A stretch of 64,000 nt of DNA, from positions 18,711-82,710 of the forward strand of contig JBHELB010000011.1 of the NCBI GenBank assembly GCA_041859045.1. Direction: 5' to 3'. Below the pieces are notes generated by a model. It saw only the letters and a program-made list of their open reading frames with translations. It was not told the DNA's origin and did no database searches. This DNA is from JBHELB01 sp041859045. GTDB lineage: Bacteria > Hydrogenedentota > Hydrogenedentia > Hydrogenedentales > SLHB01. Shown here piece by piece: positions 9,883 to 17,618 of this stretch. The translations under genes were made by a program, and so were the position numbers. Position 1 is the first letter of the stretch, and each line of letters opens with the position of its first letter.

Positions 9883-10194
9883 ATGGTAGGCATTTATGGT
9901 ATCGGGGGTATTCCCGAACCTGCCAATGCCGCGCAGGTCGGGACTCAGCCCAACAAGAAAGAAGCGCCCAAGGCAGCCGCCGCCCAGCAAGACGGCGTCA
10001 CCCTGAGCACCGAAGCGCTCAGCACGGCGAAAGCGGTTCAACTCTCCCAGGAGTCGGAGCAGCAAGCGAGACTCCAGGCGGAGCGCGTCGCCCGCGCGAA
10101 AGAGCGCATCGAACAGGGCACGTACCGGGTGCAAAGCGTTGTGCTGCTTGTTGCCGCGCGGATTACGCGCGCAATGGGCACCGAGATCAGCTAA
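9883..10194 (+). CDS. flgM: FlgM-like anti-sigma-28 factor
   Basis: A 103-residue, Ala/Gln/Lys-rich and probably largely disordered protein. The centre contains VTLSTEAL, resembling the V-x-LS segment before the sigma-binding part of FlgM. The C-terminal half is helical and carries RVARAKERIEQGTYRVQS, which resembles the FlgM segment with the pattern (K/R)-x-x-I-x-x-G-x-Y-x-V. FlgM binds sigma-28 until hook assembly is complete. Sequence resemblance alone would be a modest case, but the near-perfect sigma-28 promoter upstream fits an autoregulated anti-sigma-28 gene. No flagellar structural gene lies in the window, so this is an orphan locus. The start follows AAGGAGAGCAGG. Confidence 0.62.
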   Translation: MVGIYGIGGIPEPANAAQVGTQPNKKEAPKAAAAQQDGVTLSTEALSTAKAVQLSQESEQQARLQAERVARAKERIEQGTYRVQSVVLLVAARITRAMGTEIS

Positions 10195-10238
10195 CCCCGT
10201 CCCTATACCGACTCCGGAATAGGGACAGGGGAATTTTG
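10195..10238 (+). terminator. Intrinsic terminator after the FlgM-like gene
   Basis: CCCCGTCCCTAT (10195-10206) pairs with ATAGGGACAGGGG (10219-10231) with one bulged base, followed by AATTTTGTCTT. It begins immediately after the stop codon. Confidence 0.75.
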
Positions 10239-10295
10239 TCTTGTCAAAAAATACGAAGTGATTCGTTTGCGTGCCACCATCCGCGTATGTGCCGC

Positions 10296-10796
10296 TCAGT
10301 CCTCGCGCAGCCGATCGAAGAGCCGCTCCTCCCCGCCACGATACAGCAGCATATCATCCACGGCGAGGGTCTGATCCACGGAAAGCGGCACAAACTTCCC
10401 TTCGGTGCGCACATACTCAGTGCCATCGCCCCCCACCAAGCGCCCGCGCGCTTCGGCCATACGCCGCGTGTGGCGGACCACTTCCGTCTCGGCGATCAGA
10501 TCAATGTCGGCAGGCACGGGCCGCAGGTAACGGACCGAGAGTTCAGCCGTGTAGCACATGAGGCCGATAGCGCGGGCAGCGGCCCAGCCCATGCACTCGT
10601 CGAGCAACGCGGCGCTGACGCCGCCGTGGACGGTGTTGGCATAGCCGCAATGATGGGTTTGCGCATTGAGCCGGGCCTTGACCTTGCCGTCCTCAACGTA
10701 GAAACGCGTCCGCAAGCCCGCGGGATTGTCCTCGCCGCACACAAAACAACTGCTCGAATTGGGCAGCGGAACGCCGCTGGACACCTGTTTGCACAT
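10296..10796 (-). CDS. PaaI-like hotdog-fold thioesterase
   Basis: A 166-residue hotdog-fold protein of the PaaI/YbgC-like type, which hydrolyses acyl-CoA thioesters. The helix motif HGGVSAALLDECMGWAA contains the HGG and the acidic residue typical of the active site, followed by the beta-sheet segment TAELSVRYLRPV. The N-terminus carries SSCFVCGEDNPAGL, a CxxC element common in this subgroup. The frame is open to 10886, but the ATG at 10796 is preceded by AAGGAG ten bases upstream and starts at the conserved region. It lies 96 bases downstream of the next gene on the same strand. Confidence 0.85.
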   Translation of the reverse strand: MCKQVSSGVPLPNSSSCFVCGEDNPAGLRTRFYVEDGKVKARLNAQTHHCGYANTVHGGVSAALLDECMGWAAARAIGLMCYTAELSVRYLRPVPADIDLIAETEVVRHTRRMAEARGRLVGGDGTEYVRTEGKFVPLSVDQTLAVDDMLLYRGGEERLFDRLRED

Positions 10797-10892
10797 ACTT
10801 GGAATGCTCCTTGGCTTTACAGCGCGGACGATGCCCCTCTCGTTTCCAGACGCAACCGGGACCGAGGGGAGAACCTCGCTTGTCAATGCATC

Positions 10893-12158
10893 TCACGGAG
10901 ACTTCTTTTCGCTAGAGCGCCAAATACCAGCCACCACGACAACCAACAGGAGAAGCAGGAGGGCTAGCCCGAAACCAAGGGCTTGTTGCCTGGGCGACGA
11001 GGGGAGCTGGACCGGCTCCTCCGCCGTCACCGCAGGCGCTGCTGATCCGTCCGAAGAGGCCGCCGCAAGGTTCTCTTTAGGCGAGGCCTCCAAATCGGCC
11101 ACGCTGCCAGCCTTGGATTTCATGTTATCCCACTCGCGCCCGGGAATCATTTTGCCGCCGACCATGTACCCCCAGTCACCGGAGCCGTCGTCAACAACCA
11201 ACGCTTGTTCAGGCCATTCGAAGCGATAGTCCTCCTGCTTACGCGGTTCATTGAGCCGAATCGCCGTCGCGACGCATTGGGTCGTCTGCACATATTGTCC
11301 CGTAGCGCTGTTGCCTATCCCGCCGATACGCCCCGATACCGGGACATACACCGCCCCCAATGGCGTATCCATCTTGCGCATTTCGTCCACGACGACATCC
11401 CAAAGAGGCTTGTCCTTGGTCAGCCCTTCGGTCCCATAGTGCAAGATACGTCGCGGCACATACTCCTCTGTCTCGGACAACCACAGACGCGCCCTGAAAC
11501 TGGCTGGCAGTTTGATGTCCACGACTATCGCGGGAAAGGTCCCGCCGAGCACGCGCAAGGACTGACGGCCTATGACCGCCGCTTCCGTAGGCGATGCGCC
11601 GCTCCAAAGCTTACCTTTCCCGCCGCTCATTATCTCGGAAAACGTCAACGTCGGAGCCTCTTGAAACAGCGGGGAAGAAAGAACGGAGGGGTCGTATGGA
11701 AAGGTCACAATGTTACCGTCGTGCCTTCCCGGCTCGAAGTGCCCCGAGTTGTTCTCGCTCGTCCAACTCCTCGATTCGACGCCATCAAAGCCGAACTCGT
11801 TCACCCAACTCGGCTTTCCATTGTCGTCGATGTTCCGGCGCAAAGTGACGCGCTCACGGTAGTCCTGAGGATCGTATAGCCAGCGTCCGCTGGTTCTGCT
11901 CATGACGGAGGAATCCTTCGTCCAACGAGTTTCCGAGAAAAACTCGTACTCGATATTCTCGACCAGATTCTCCTGCCGAGCGCGCGTGCTGACCAAGGTT
12001 TGGAGGTCCACCCGGGTGGGCCCGAGAGGACCGGCTTCCGGTTTGCCGTCGTAAAGCCACGGAACCGATTCAGCCGCCGCGCCCGCAGCGATCAGAACCC
12101 AACACACCGATGAGCACAAAGCAAACAAGCCGTGACGAATCCTCAAAATACGCTCCAT
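10893..12158 (-). CDS. Secreted protein with a C-terminal membrane anchor, family unknown
   Basis: 421 residues. The start at 12158 follows GAGGAAG and gives a signal peptide (hydrophobic core LFALCSSVCWVLIAAGAAA). The frame is open to 12251 but the extension has no ribosome site. The mature part is beta-rich with many Trp and Tyr residues and alternating polar strands. This loosely recalls LolA/LolB-like or outer-membrane lipoprotein-sorting folds, although no signature motif could be confirmed. Near the C-terminus a Glu/Ala/Ser-rich linker leads to a single hydrophobic helix (LGFGLALLLLLLVVVVAG) and a short basic tail, suggesting a protein exposed outside the inner membrane and anchored at its end. 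Confidence 0.6.
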   Translation of the reverse strand: MERILRIRHGLFALCSSVCWVLIAAGAAAESVPWLYDGKPEAGPLGPTRVDLQTLVSTRARQENLVENIEYEFFSETRWTKDSSVMSRTSGRWLYDPQDYRERVTLRRNIDDNGKPSWVNEFGFDGVESRSWTSENNSGHFEPGRHDGNIVTFPYDPSVLSSPLFQEAPTLTFSEIMSGGKGKLWSGASPTEAAVIGRQSLRVLGGTFPAIVVDIKLPASFRARLWLSETEEYVPRRILHYGTEGLTKDKPLWDVVVDEMRKMDTPLGAVYVPVSGRIGGIGNSATGQYVQTTQCVATAIRLNEPRKQEDYRFEWPEQALVVDDGSGDWGYMVGGKMIPGREWDNMKSKAGSVADLEASPKENLAAASSDGSAAPAVTAEEPVQLPSSPRQQALGFGLALLLLLLVVVVAGIWRSSEKKSP

Positions 12159-12194
12159 CTTCCTCGTTTCCGATTTACACGCGGAACGCTCTCT

Positions 12195-12213
12195 CTTGAA
12201 GCCGCGCTTCAAG
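12195..12213. promoter_or_regulatory. Perfect 7-5-7 palindrome in a divergent intergenic region
   Basis: CTTGAAG-ccgcg-CTTCAAG lies between the divergently read genes starting at 12158 (minus) and 12351 (plus). It could be an operator or a small hairpin. A TATAGT hexamer at 12239-12244 could serve as a -10 element for the plus-strand gene. The regulator is unknown. Confidence 0.3.
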
Positions 12214-12350
12214 TCCTCATAGGCTACATGCCGCGTGCTATAGTACCCCATGCGCCCGCGTTATGTACTTGCGCCGAGTGTGGCGACCCTTCTTGCGCGG
12301 CTTTCGGATATTTGGCTACGATTTCGCCAGGCAAGAAGGGAAGAAGTGTC

Positions 12351-12671
12351 ATGCACCGTCTAGTGCCATTATTTTGTGCCATTGGCATATCCGTCCTATG
12401 GTGTGCAATGGTTTTGCCTGCCACCAACATAGATGCAGGTATGGTTATGGATCCCGATGGACCTGATGGAGAACCCGTTGTCACCCCAGTCTCGGAACTG
12501 GCGGCAGGAAGGCTGTTCTGGGTGCCAGCCTTGTTGGTCGCCGACTACATACCCATTCCGAAATGGAATCTCATAACCGGGACCGGGCTCTCACTGATTA
12601 TATGGACGGCTGTATTCTTTCCCGTTTTTCTGGTCGCCAGGAAAACGATTTCATTAAAAAGCAAGAAGTGA
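12351..12671 (+). CDS. Small protein with two hydrophobic segments, unknown function
   Basis: 106 residues. The ATG at 12351 follows AAGAAGGGAAGAAG. The N-terminal hydrophobic stretch (LVPLFCAIGISVLWCAMVLP) is a membrane segment or uncleaved signal. A second lies at the C-terminus (LSLIIWTAVFFPVFLVA), followed by a Lys-rich tail, so both termini are probably cytoplasmic with a loop of about 45 residues outside. The reading frame is open further upstream without a ribosome site. No family recognised. Confidence 0.5.
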   Translation: MHRLVPLFCAIGISVLWCAMVLPATNIDAGMVMDPDGPDGEPVVTPVSELAAGRLFWVPALLVADYIPIPKWNLITGTGLSLIIWTAVFFPVFLVARKTISLKSKK

Positions 12672-12777
12672 TCGCGGCGAGGCGAATGGCTTTTGGCGCG
12701 ATGTCCCGCGTGTCGCGGTGAGTTGGAAGGGGAGGCGGGGCTGTGATACTATCGGCGCGTGGAATGAGGGAAATGCC

Positions 12778-13257
12778 ATGAATCGCAGCACGGTTTGGTT
12801 TGTTGGAGTATTGGTGCTTCTGATGGCCGGGATGGTGGGCTGTGCCCGTGCGGCGCGGGACACATCCGGGTTCGCGGTGGTGGACACGATTACGGTGGAC
12901 ACGCCGTTCGAGCAGGCGTGGCAGCATGCGAAGGCGGCGTTGCGCGAGCAGGAGTTTGAGATCTACACCCGCGACAAGCGCGGCGTGTTCGTGGCGTACA
13001 GCAAGATGAAACGCCAACTCTTCGTGCCTAACCGGGTGCAATACACGATCACGCTGACCTCGCTCTCGTCGGATTCGACCGAAATCAAGATCGAAACGGT
13101 GCGCCAGGTCTACGGCGTCACGTTGTTGACCTATCCGGACTGGCACGACCGCAAGACCTCGGACAACAAGGATGCAGCGGCCTTGCTGGAACTCATCAAG
13201 GCCAAGTGCAGCGGTCAGGTTGCGCCCACACCCGCGCCAGCCGAGGAAGCGAAATAG
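12778..13257 (+). CDS. Small lipoprotein with a conserved-looking VDTPFEQAW domain
   Basis: 159 residues. The signal peptide ends in a lipobox (LMAGMVGC), so the mature protein is lipid-anchored. The mature domain starts at VVDTITVDTPFEQAW and looks like an alpha/beta fold with four or five strands (LFVPNRVQYTITLTSL, TEIKIETVRQVY). Similar short lipoproteins with the same order of strands are known in environmental genomes, but no function is assigned. A Pro/Ala-rich tail ends the protein. It lies 18 bases before the methyltransferase-CgeB gene and could be co-transcribed with it. Confidence 0.6.
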   Translation: MNRSTVWFVGVLVLLMAGMVGCARAARDTSGFAVVDTITVDTPFEQAWQHAKAALREQEFEIYTRDKRGVFVAYSKMKRQLFVPNRVQYTITLTSLSSDSTEIKIETVRQVYGVTLLTYPDWHDRKTSDNKDAAALLELIKAKCSGQVAPTPAPAEEAK

Positions 13258-13275
13258 CGCGCACTGGAGCATTGC

Positions 13276-15243
13276 ATGACCGCGCCAGCCGGGCCGGGGT
13301 TCATCGAGCAGCAACTGCCGTCGTGGGTTCAGCGAGTACTCTATCTAGGTGTCGGCAATGGAGAAGGCGCGGCGCTGCTGAATGCCCACGGTCTTGAAGT
13401 ATATGCCGTCGGCACGCCACGTGATGACCTCGATGGGGCCCGCCTCCGCCTTCGTAACCTGATCGAATCCGATTTTCCCGGTCCTCCGCTGCCATTTCCA
13501 CCCGCGTCGTTCGACGCAGTGATTCTTGGCAACACGCTCACACACGACCAATGGCCCGCCGAGATAATCGAGGCGGCCGCGGCCTACTTGTCCCCGGATG
13601 GGTCGCTGTTTTTTGAGGCTCCACATTCCGGCTACTGGCGCCGCAGGGCAGGTCTCTGGCCATTGCAGGGGGAGAACCTCGAAAGCATAGCGCAGCGACT
13701 TTCAGAAACTGGATTGCAGTGCTATCGGTGGTGGCGTCTGTACGATCAGGTTTTCATGGCGGCTCCTTGCGAAGATGGAGCGGTGCTGCTACCCGACGTC
13801 GCCATAGCCCTAGCCGCGGGTGAAGACCGCGGCCTCGCCGCCACTGTCTCCCACGTGATCCAGGCGGTACGACTGGAGTATAGACCGCTGGAGCACGCCC
13901 AACGCCTGCGAGAACGCGGGCAGCCAGGACCGGCCTACGATCTCCTAGGACAAGCCCCCGCCGCGTTCTTTCCCGAGGCCCGGTCCGTTGCGCGAGTGGC
14001 GAGGGAAATGCAGGCATGCCTTTTGGACTTGACCGATTTCGCGGTGCTCGATCGCCTTACCACCGCGCAGCCGCTCTTCTATAGTTCGTTGGCGGACGAT
14101 CCCGCGCTCCCAGAACCCTACCTGTGTCAGGCGCGCCTGTGGCAAGAACTCGGCGACACAGACATGGCGCGGCGTATTCTCGCGCTTGGACACTTTTGTT
14201 CACATTCAGCGTCCCTTGGAGAACGGTTGAGCGCGTTTCCTCGGCCTGCGCCGTCACCCCTATGCGAACCCGCGCCGACGCTGCACACCGCGCCGCCGCG
14301 ACTCCGTGTTTTGCTTGTGCTCCCTGCGCGGGCGCACTATGGACTCGATGTCCTCTTCGATGGGCTCTGCGAAGTCCTCGGCGAGCAACAGGTCGTCGAA
14401 TGGCCTTGGAAGCCCTCGCTGCACGGCCAGGCCCCGGCGGACTTTACGTCGTACCCGTGCCTTTTCGCGCGCGACGGCGCACCGCGCACCGATGACGATG
14501 TGTTCGCCCTGCTTGAGGACGGTTATTTCGACTTCGTGCTGATCGGTCACTTCGAACTGCACACGATGCCCGAGGCCGCACAGCGGTTGGGGCGATCGCT
14601 ACGGCGTACGCCGTTTTACATCGTCGATCAGGAAGACGGCGCAGCGGACTATCGTGAACATGTGCTCGGCGTGCTTGGCCGTCGCGACATGGCGGGGTAC
14701 TTCAAACGAGAGATGCTTGTCGCGCACGACTACGGTCCAGGCGTCTGGCCCCTGCCCTTTGCCTATCCCGCACACCGCGCACGCATCACAGACGCCCCGC
14801 GCTTGCAGGATGTCTTTTGGGCGGGCCAACGCGCCGCCGGCATGCGCAGGCCCTATATCGAACTGATGGAAAAAGAATTGGGCCGTCGGTTCGACGCACA
14901 CCTCACTCCGGAAGCGTACAGCGCGGCGCTCTGCGGCGCGCACACGGGCCTGAACCTTTTCGGTCTTGGCTTCGACACCGTCCGCTATTGGGAACTGCCC
15001 GCCCACGGCTGTCTGCTCTTTTCCGAGCGTTCACCCCTGCGCATACCGGACAACTTCGTCGATGGAGAATCCGCCGTTTTCTTTGATGAACCGGCCAGTT
15101 TTCTTGAAAAACTGCGTTGGATCATCGCCTCTCCCGCCGATGCCGCCCGAATTGCCGACGCTGGGCGCCAACACTTCCTCACGCATCACACCCATGCCGA
15201 GCGCGCTCGGCAGCTTCTTGCGCGAATTCTTACCGCATCATAG
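13276..15243 (+). CDS. Fusion of SAM methyltransferase-like domain and CgeB-type glycosyltransferase
   Basis: 655 residues. The N-terminal part (about 1-170) has a class I methyltransferase layout: VLYLGVGNGEGAALL as the SAM loop, FDAVILGNTLTHDQWP as the motif after strand 4, then LSPDGSLFFEAP. The middle (about 170-340) is helical, perhaps TPR-like. The last 300 residues resemble CgeB/YkvP-type glycosyltransferases, with GLNLFGLGFDTVRYWELPAHG as the sugar-nucleotide region and the typical tail DAGRQHFLTHHTHAERARQL. This suggests a cytoplasmic enzyme that glycosylates a protein or surface glycan. A second CgeB-like gene lies at 52500-53738. It converges with the next gene, 8 bases apart. Confidence 0.75.
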   Translation: MTAPAGPGFIEQQLPSWVQRVLYLGVGNGEGAALLNAHGLEVYAVGTPRDDLDGARLRLRNLIESDFPGPPLPFPPASFDAVILGNTLTHDQWPAEIIEAAAAYLSPDGSLFFEAPHSGYWRRRAGLWPLQGENLESIAQRLSETGLQCYRWWRLYDQVFMAAPCEDGAVLLPDVAIALAAGEDRGLAATVSHVIQAVRLEYRPLEHAQRLRERGQPGPAYDLLGQAPAAFFPEARSVARVAREMQACLLDLTDFAVLDRLTTAQPLFYSSLADDPALPEPYLCQARLWQELGDTDMARRILALGHFCSHSASLGERLSAFPRPAPSPLCEPAPTLHTAPPRLRVLLVLPARAHYGLDVLFDGLCEVLGEQQVVEWPWKPSLHGQAPADFTSYPCLFARDGAPRTDDDVFALLEDGYFDFVLIGHFELHTMPEAAQRLGRSLRRTPFYIVDQEDGAADYREHVLGVLGRRDMAGYFKREMLVAHDYGPGVWPLPFAYPAHRARITDAPRLQDVFWAGQRAAGMRRPYIELMEKELGRRFDAHLTPEAYSAALCGAHTGLNLFGLGFDTVRYWELPAHGCLLFSERSPLRIPDNFVDGESAVFFDEPASFLEKLRWIIASPADAARIADAGRQHFLTHHTHAERARQLLARILTAS

Positions 15244-15251
15244 ACCGAGGG

Positions 15252-16196
15252 CTATCCTTTGGCGAGTTGGCTGGCTTTGAAGGCCAACCCTTGGGCATTG
15301 ATTCGGAGGTCGCCATCGAGAACGGCGGCGGCCTGGGCGGGGTTAGCGACGCCCGCGCGGGCGCAGTGTTCCGCGAAGGCGCGCATGATTTGCTCTAGGC
15401 ACCACGCTTCGAGAGGCGCACCGGTCTCGGGACGTTTGACGGCCTCGGTGAGAATGGCTGCCATGGCGCGGAGGTCCGCGAGGAGGTCTTGCGCGGCGAC
15501 AGCGGGTTCCGCGATAGGGCCGAAGTGCGTGGGATAGGCCCACTCCGCACCCGTCGCGACGATGCGCTCAACGCTGGCGATGGCGGCCTCGGGATCGAAG
15601 TCCGTGGGTGCGGTGGAGCACAGCAGGAAAGGTCTCTCGGAAGGCCCCAATGCCGGATAACGCACGCCAAACGTATCGCCGGTGAATACCGCGTTGGCCC
15701 TGGAGTCGTGGATGCACATGTGATGTCGAGCGTGGCCAGGGGTATGAAGAAAAGTAAATGTGCGGCCGCCGAAATCCAACGTAGCGCCGTCTTCCACCGC
15801 CGATACCCGTTCCGCAGGGATAGGGTCGAGCCGTCCATACAACCGGTCAAAGGTTTCGTCGCCGTAGACTTTCCGAGCGCTGGCCTCGAGACGCGCCGGA
15901 TTGATGAGATGTCGCGCCGCGACGGGATGGCAGAGCAACATCGCATTCGGACAGCGCGCGAGAAGTGCGCCCGCGCCCGCCGCATGGTCGAGATGGGCGT
16001 GGGTAATGAGGAGATAACGCACGTTGTCTGGGCCGAGCCCGTGGTTCGCCAGCGCCTCGAGCAGCAGAGGCTGTGCATGCACCGTGTTTACGTCGCAAAA
16101 CGCGGCTTCGCGGCCCTCGAGAATGAGGTATGACGCGGCGCGCTGGGGACCCCTATATTGGCAGTCGATAGTAACAATATCGCCGGGCGCGTCCAT
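15252..16196 (-). CDS. Metallo-beta-lactamase-fold hydrolase
   Basis: 314 residues with the metal-binding motif THAHLDHAAG near residue 65, then FLHTPGHARHHMCIH and FTGDTFG, giving the usual HxHxDH...H...D set for two metal ions. The longer C-terminal helical region (AAILTEAVKRPETG onward) resembles glyoxalase II-like or HpaB-like members that act on thioesters or esters. The substrate is unknown. It starts 12 bases after the PilT stop codon on the same strand and may be translated from the same message. Confidence 0.85.
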   Translation of the reverse strand: MDAPGDIVTIDCQYRGPQRAASYLILEGREAAFCDVNTVHAQPLLLEALANHGLGPDNVRYLLITHAHLDHAAGAGALLARCPNAMLLCHPVAARHLINPARLEASARKVYGDETFDRLYGRLDPIPAERVSAVEDGATLDFGGRTFTFLHTPGHARHHMCIHDSRANAVFTGDTFGVRYPALGPSERPFLLCSTAPTDFDPEAAIASVERIVATGAEWAYPTHFGPIAEPAVAAQDLLADLRAMAAILTEAVKRPETGAPLEAWCLEQIMRAFAEHCARAGVANPAQAAAVLDGDLRINAQGLAFKASQLAKG

Positions 16197-16208
16197 GTCG
16201 CGCCACGC

Positions 16209-17267
16209 CTACTTCGCCGGTTTGGCGTCCATTAAGGCGCGCACGTTGCGGACGTGTCCCGCGGCGTCATCGTACGAGATGATGCCCTCGAGGTAGAGAT
16301 CCTTCACCGAGCGGTCCATGGTGATCATCCCGTCCTTCGTGTTGGTCTCCATGATGCTGTAGACCTGGTGCGTCTTGCCTTCACGGATGAGATTGGCGAC
16401 GGCCATGTTGTTGCGCAGCACTTCGCACGCCAACACGCGGCCCTCGCCGTCGGCGCGCGGCAGCAATCGTTGCGACAGCACCGCGAGCAGCGTCATCGAG
16501 AGCATAAACCGCACCTGCTGCTGTTGCTCGGCGGGGAAAACATCGATCACGCGGTCCACGGTTTGAACGGCGTCATTGGTGTGAAGCGTGGCAAGCACGA
16601 GGTGGCCCGTCTCCGCCGCGCGCAGGGCCGCTTGGATCGTCTCGAGGTCGCGCATTTCGCCGATCAGGATGACGTCCGGGTCTTGGCGCAGCACATACTT
16701 GAGCGCGTTCGGGAACGAATGCGTGTCGCCGCCGAGTTCGCGTTGGTCCACGATGCTTCGCTTATGTTGGTGTACGAACTCGATGGGGTCTTCCACGGTA
16801 ATGATGTGGCATTCGCGTTGATTGTTGATGAGATCGATGATCGACGCCTGCGTTGTGGTTTTGCCGTGGCCGGTGGGCCCCGTTACGAGGACCAGGCCTT
16901 GGTGCGCCGTGGCAAGTTCCCGCACGAGCGGCGGAAGCCCGAGCGAATCGAGCGACGGAATGTCGTCGGGGATGGGACGAAACGCCGCCGTCACCGCCTG
17001 CTTCTGCCAATAGACGTTTACACGGAAACGATGCTTGCGTCCCACCGCAATGGAGAAATCGAGTTCCTTCTCCCGCTCGAAGCACGCGCGCTGCTCGTCC
17101 GTCAGCACATCATAGACCAGGCGCTTGGTGTCTTCCGGCGTAAGGACATCGTCGCGGGTGCGCAGTAGCCGGCCATTGACCCGCAACATCGGGGGCGCAC
17201 CGGCGCTGATGAGCAGGTCCGAGGCGTTCTGCTTGCTGACTAAGCTGAAAAGCGACTGGAGGTCCAT
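16209..17267 (-). CDS. pilT: Type IV pilus retraction ATPase PilT
   Basis: 352 residues, the normal PilT length. Features in order: N-terminal DLLISAGAPPMLRVNGRL, Walker A GPTGHGKTTT, Asp box VEDPIEFVHQHK, Walker B-type VILIGEMRDLET and the His box TGHLVLATLHTNDA. PilT hexamers depolymerise type IV pili for twitching and DNA uptake. The frame stays open to 17732, but the ATG at 17267 has a GGGGGAAAGGG site and begins at the conserved N-terminus. No other pilus gene is present in the window, so it is an orphan. The MBL hydrolase follows it, and the glycine cleavage operon is divergent. Confidence 0.93.
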   Translation of the reverse strand: MDLQSLFSLVSKQNASDLLISAGAPPMLRVNGRLLRTRDDVLTPEDTKRLVYDVLTDEQRACFEREKELDFSIAVGRKHRFRVNVYWQKQAVTAAFRPIPDDIPSLDSLGLPPLVRELATAHQGLVLVTGPTGHGKTTTQASIIDLINNQRECHIITVEDPIEFVHQHKRSIVDQRELGGDTHSFPNALKYVLRQDPDVILIGEMRDLETIQAALRAAETGHLVLATLHTNDAVQTVDRVIDVFPAEQQQQVRFMLSMTLLAVLSQRLLPRADGEGRVLACEVLRNNMAVANLIREGKTHQVYSIMETNTKDGMITMDRSVKDLYLEGIISYDDAAGHVRNVRALMDAKPAK

Positions 17268-17419
17268 GCGCTGCCCTTTCCCCCCGGGGCGGCGCGTGGC
17301 CTGCCCCGGTCCGTATTCGAGAACCGTTGCCGTGCGTGGGACATAATACTTGAGGTCTGGAACAGACGCAATGCGCCCAATCGGCCAGGCGAACGCGCAT
17401 GCGCCAACGCAAAGCGTGC

Positions 17420-17449
17420 TTGACTCTTCGGCTTGGCGCATGGCACGAT
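17420..17449 (+). promoter_or_regulatory. Candidate promoter of the glycine cleavage operon
   Basis: TTGACT (17420-17425), 18-base spacer, CACGAT (17444-17449, a weak -10). Transcription would start near 17456, just before the first base pair of the ZTP riboswitch, which supports the assignment. Confidence 0.45.
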
Positions 17450-17464
17450 AGCGCCGCGCAGATG

Positions 17465-17540
17465 TCCCGCCGTGACTGGCGAAACGCGTGGAATTAACCA
17501 CGGGGAATCGACGGGACCGTTTGAGCCGTTCGCCTGGGCC
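17465..17540 (+). promoter_or_regulatory. ZTP (pfl) riboswitch upstream of gcvT
   Basis: The aptamer matches the pfl/ZTP RNA consensus. Core CGTGACTGGCG is at 17471-17481 and helix CGTGG/CCACG at 17487-17502. The conserved GGGGAATCGAC follows, with the closing helix TCCCG (17465-17469) pairing CGGGA (17512-17516). The distal signature CGCCTGGGC is at 17531-17539. GGCG (17478-17481) can pair with CGCC (17531-17534), the known pseudoknot. ZTP riboswitches turn on folate one-carbon and purine genes when 10-formyl-tetrahydrofolate is short. The glycine cleavage system makes 5,10-methylene-tetrahydrofolate, so the target fits. Confidence 0.9.
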
Positions 17541-17589
17541 TTCTAGTTTGCGCAGCAGTCTTGAACTGCGTGTTAGGAAGGTCAACAGG

Positions 17590-17605
17590 TCCGCCGCTTG
17601 GCGGA
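17590..17605 (+). promoter_or_regulatory. Hairpin next to the gcvT ribosome site, possible riboswitch output
   Basis: TCCGCC-gctt-GGCGGA ends two bases before the ribosome binding site GGAGG (17608-17612). There is no T tract between aptamer and gcvT, so control of translation seems more likely than transcription termination. The exact switching pairing is not resolved by eye. Confidence 0.4.
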
Positions 17606-17618
17606 TCGGAGGCGAACA

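Noticed and set aside
17441..17455. TGGCACG-N4 upstream of gcvT as a sigma-54 promoter
   Set aside because: The -12 half should read TTGC at fixed spacing; the bases there are CGCC, so the essential GC is missing.
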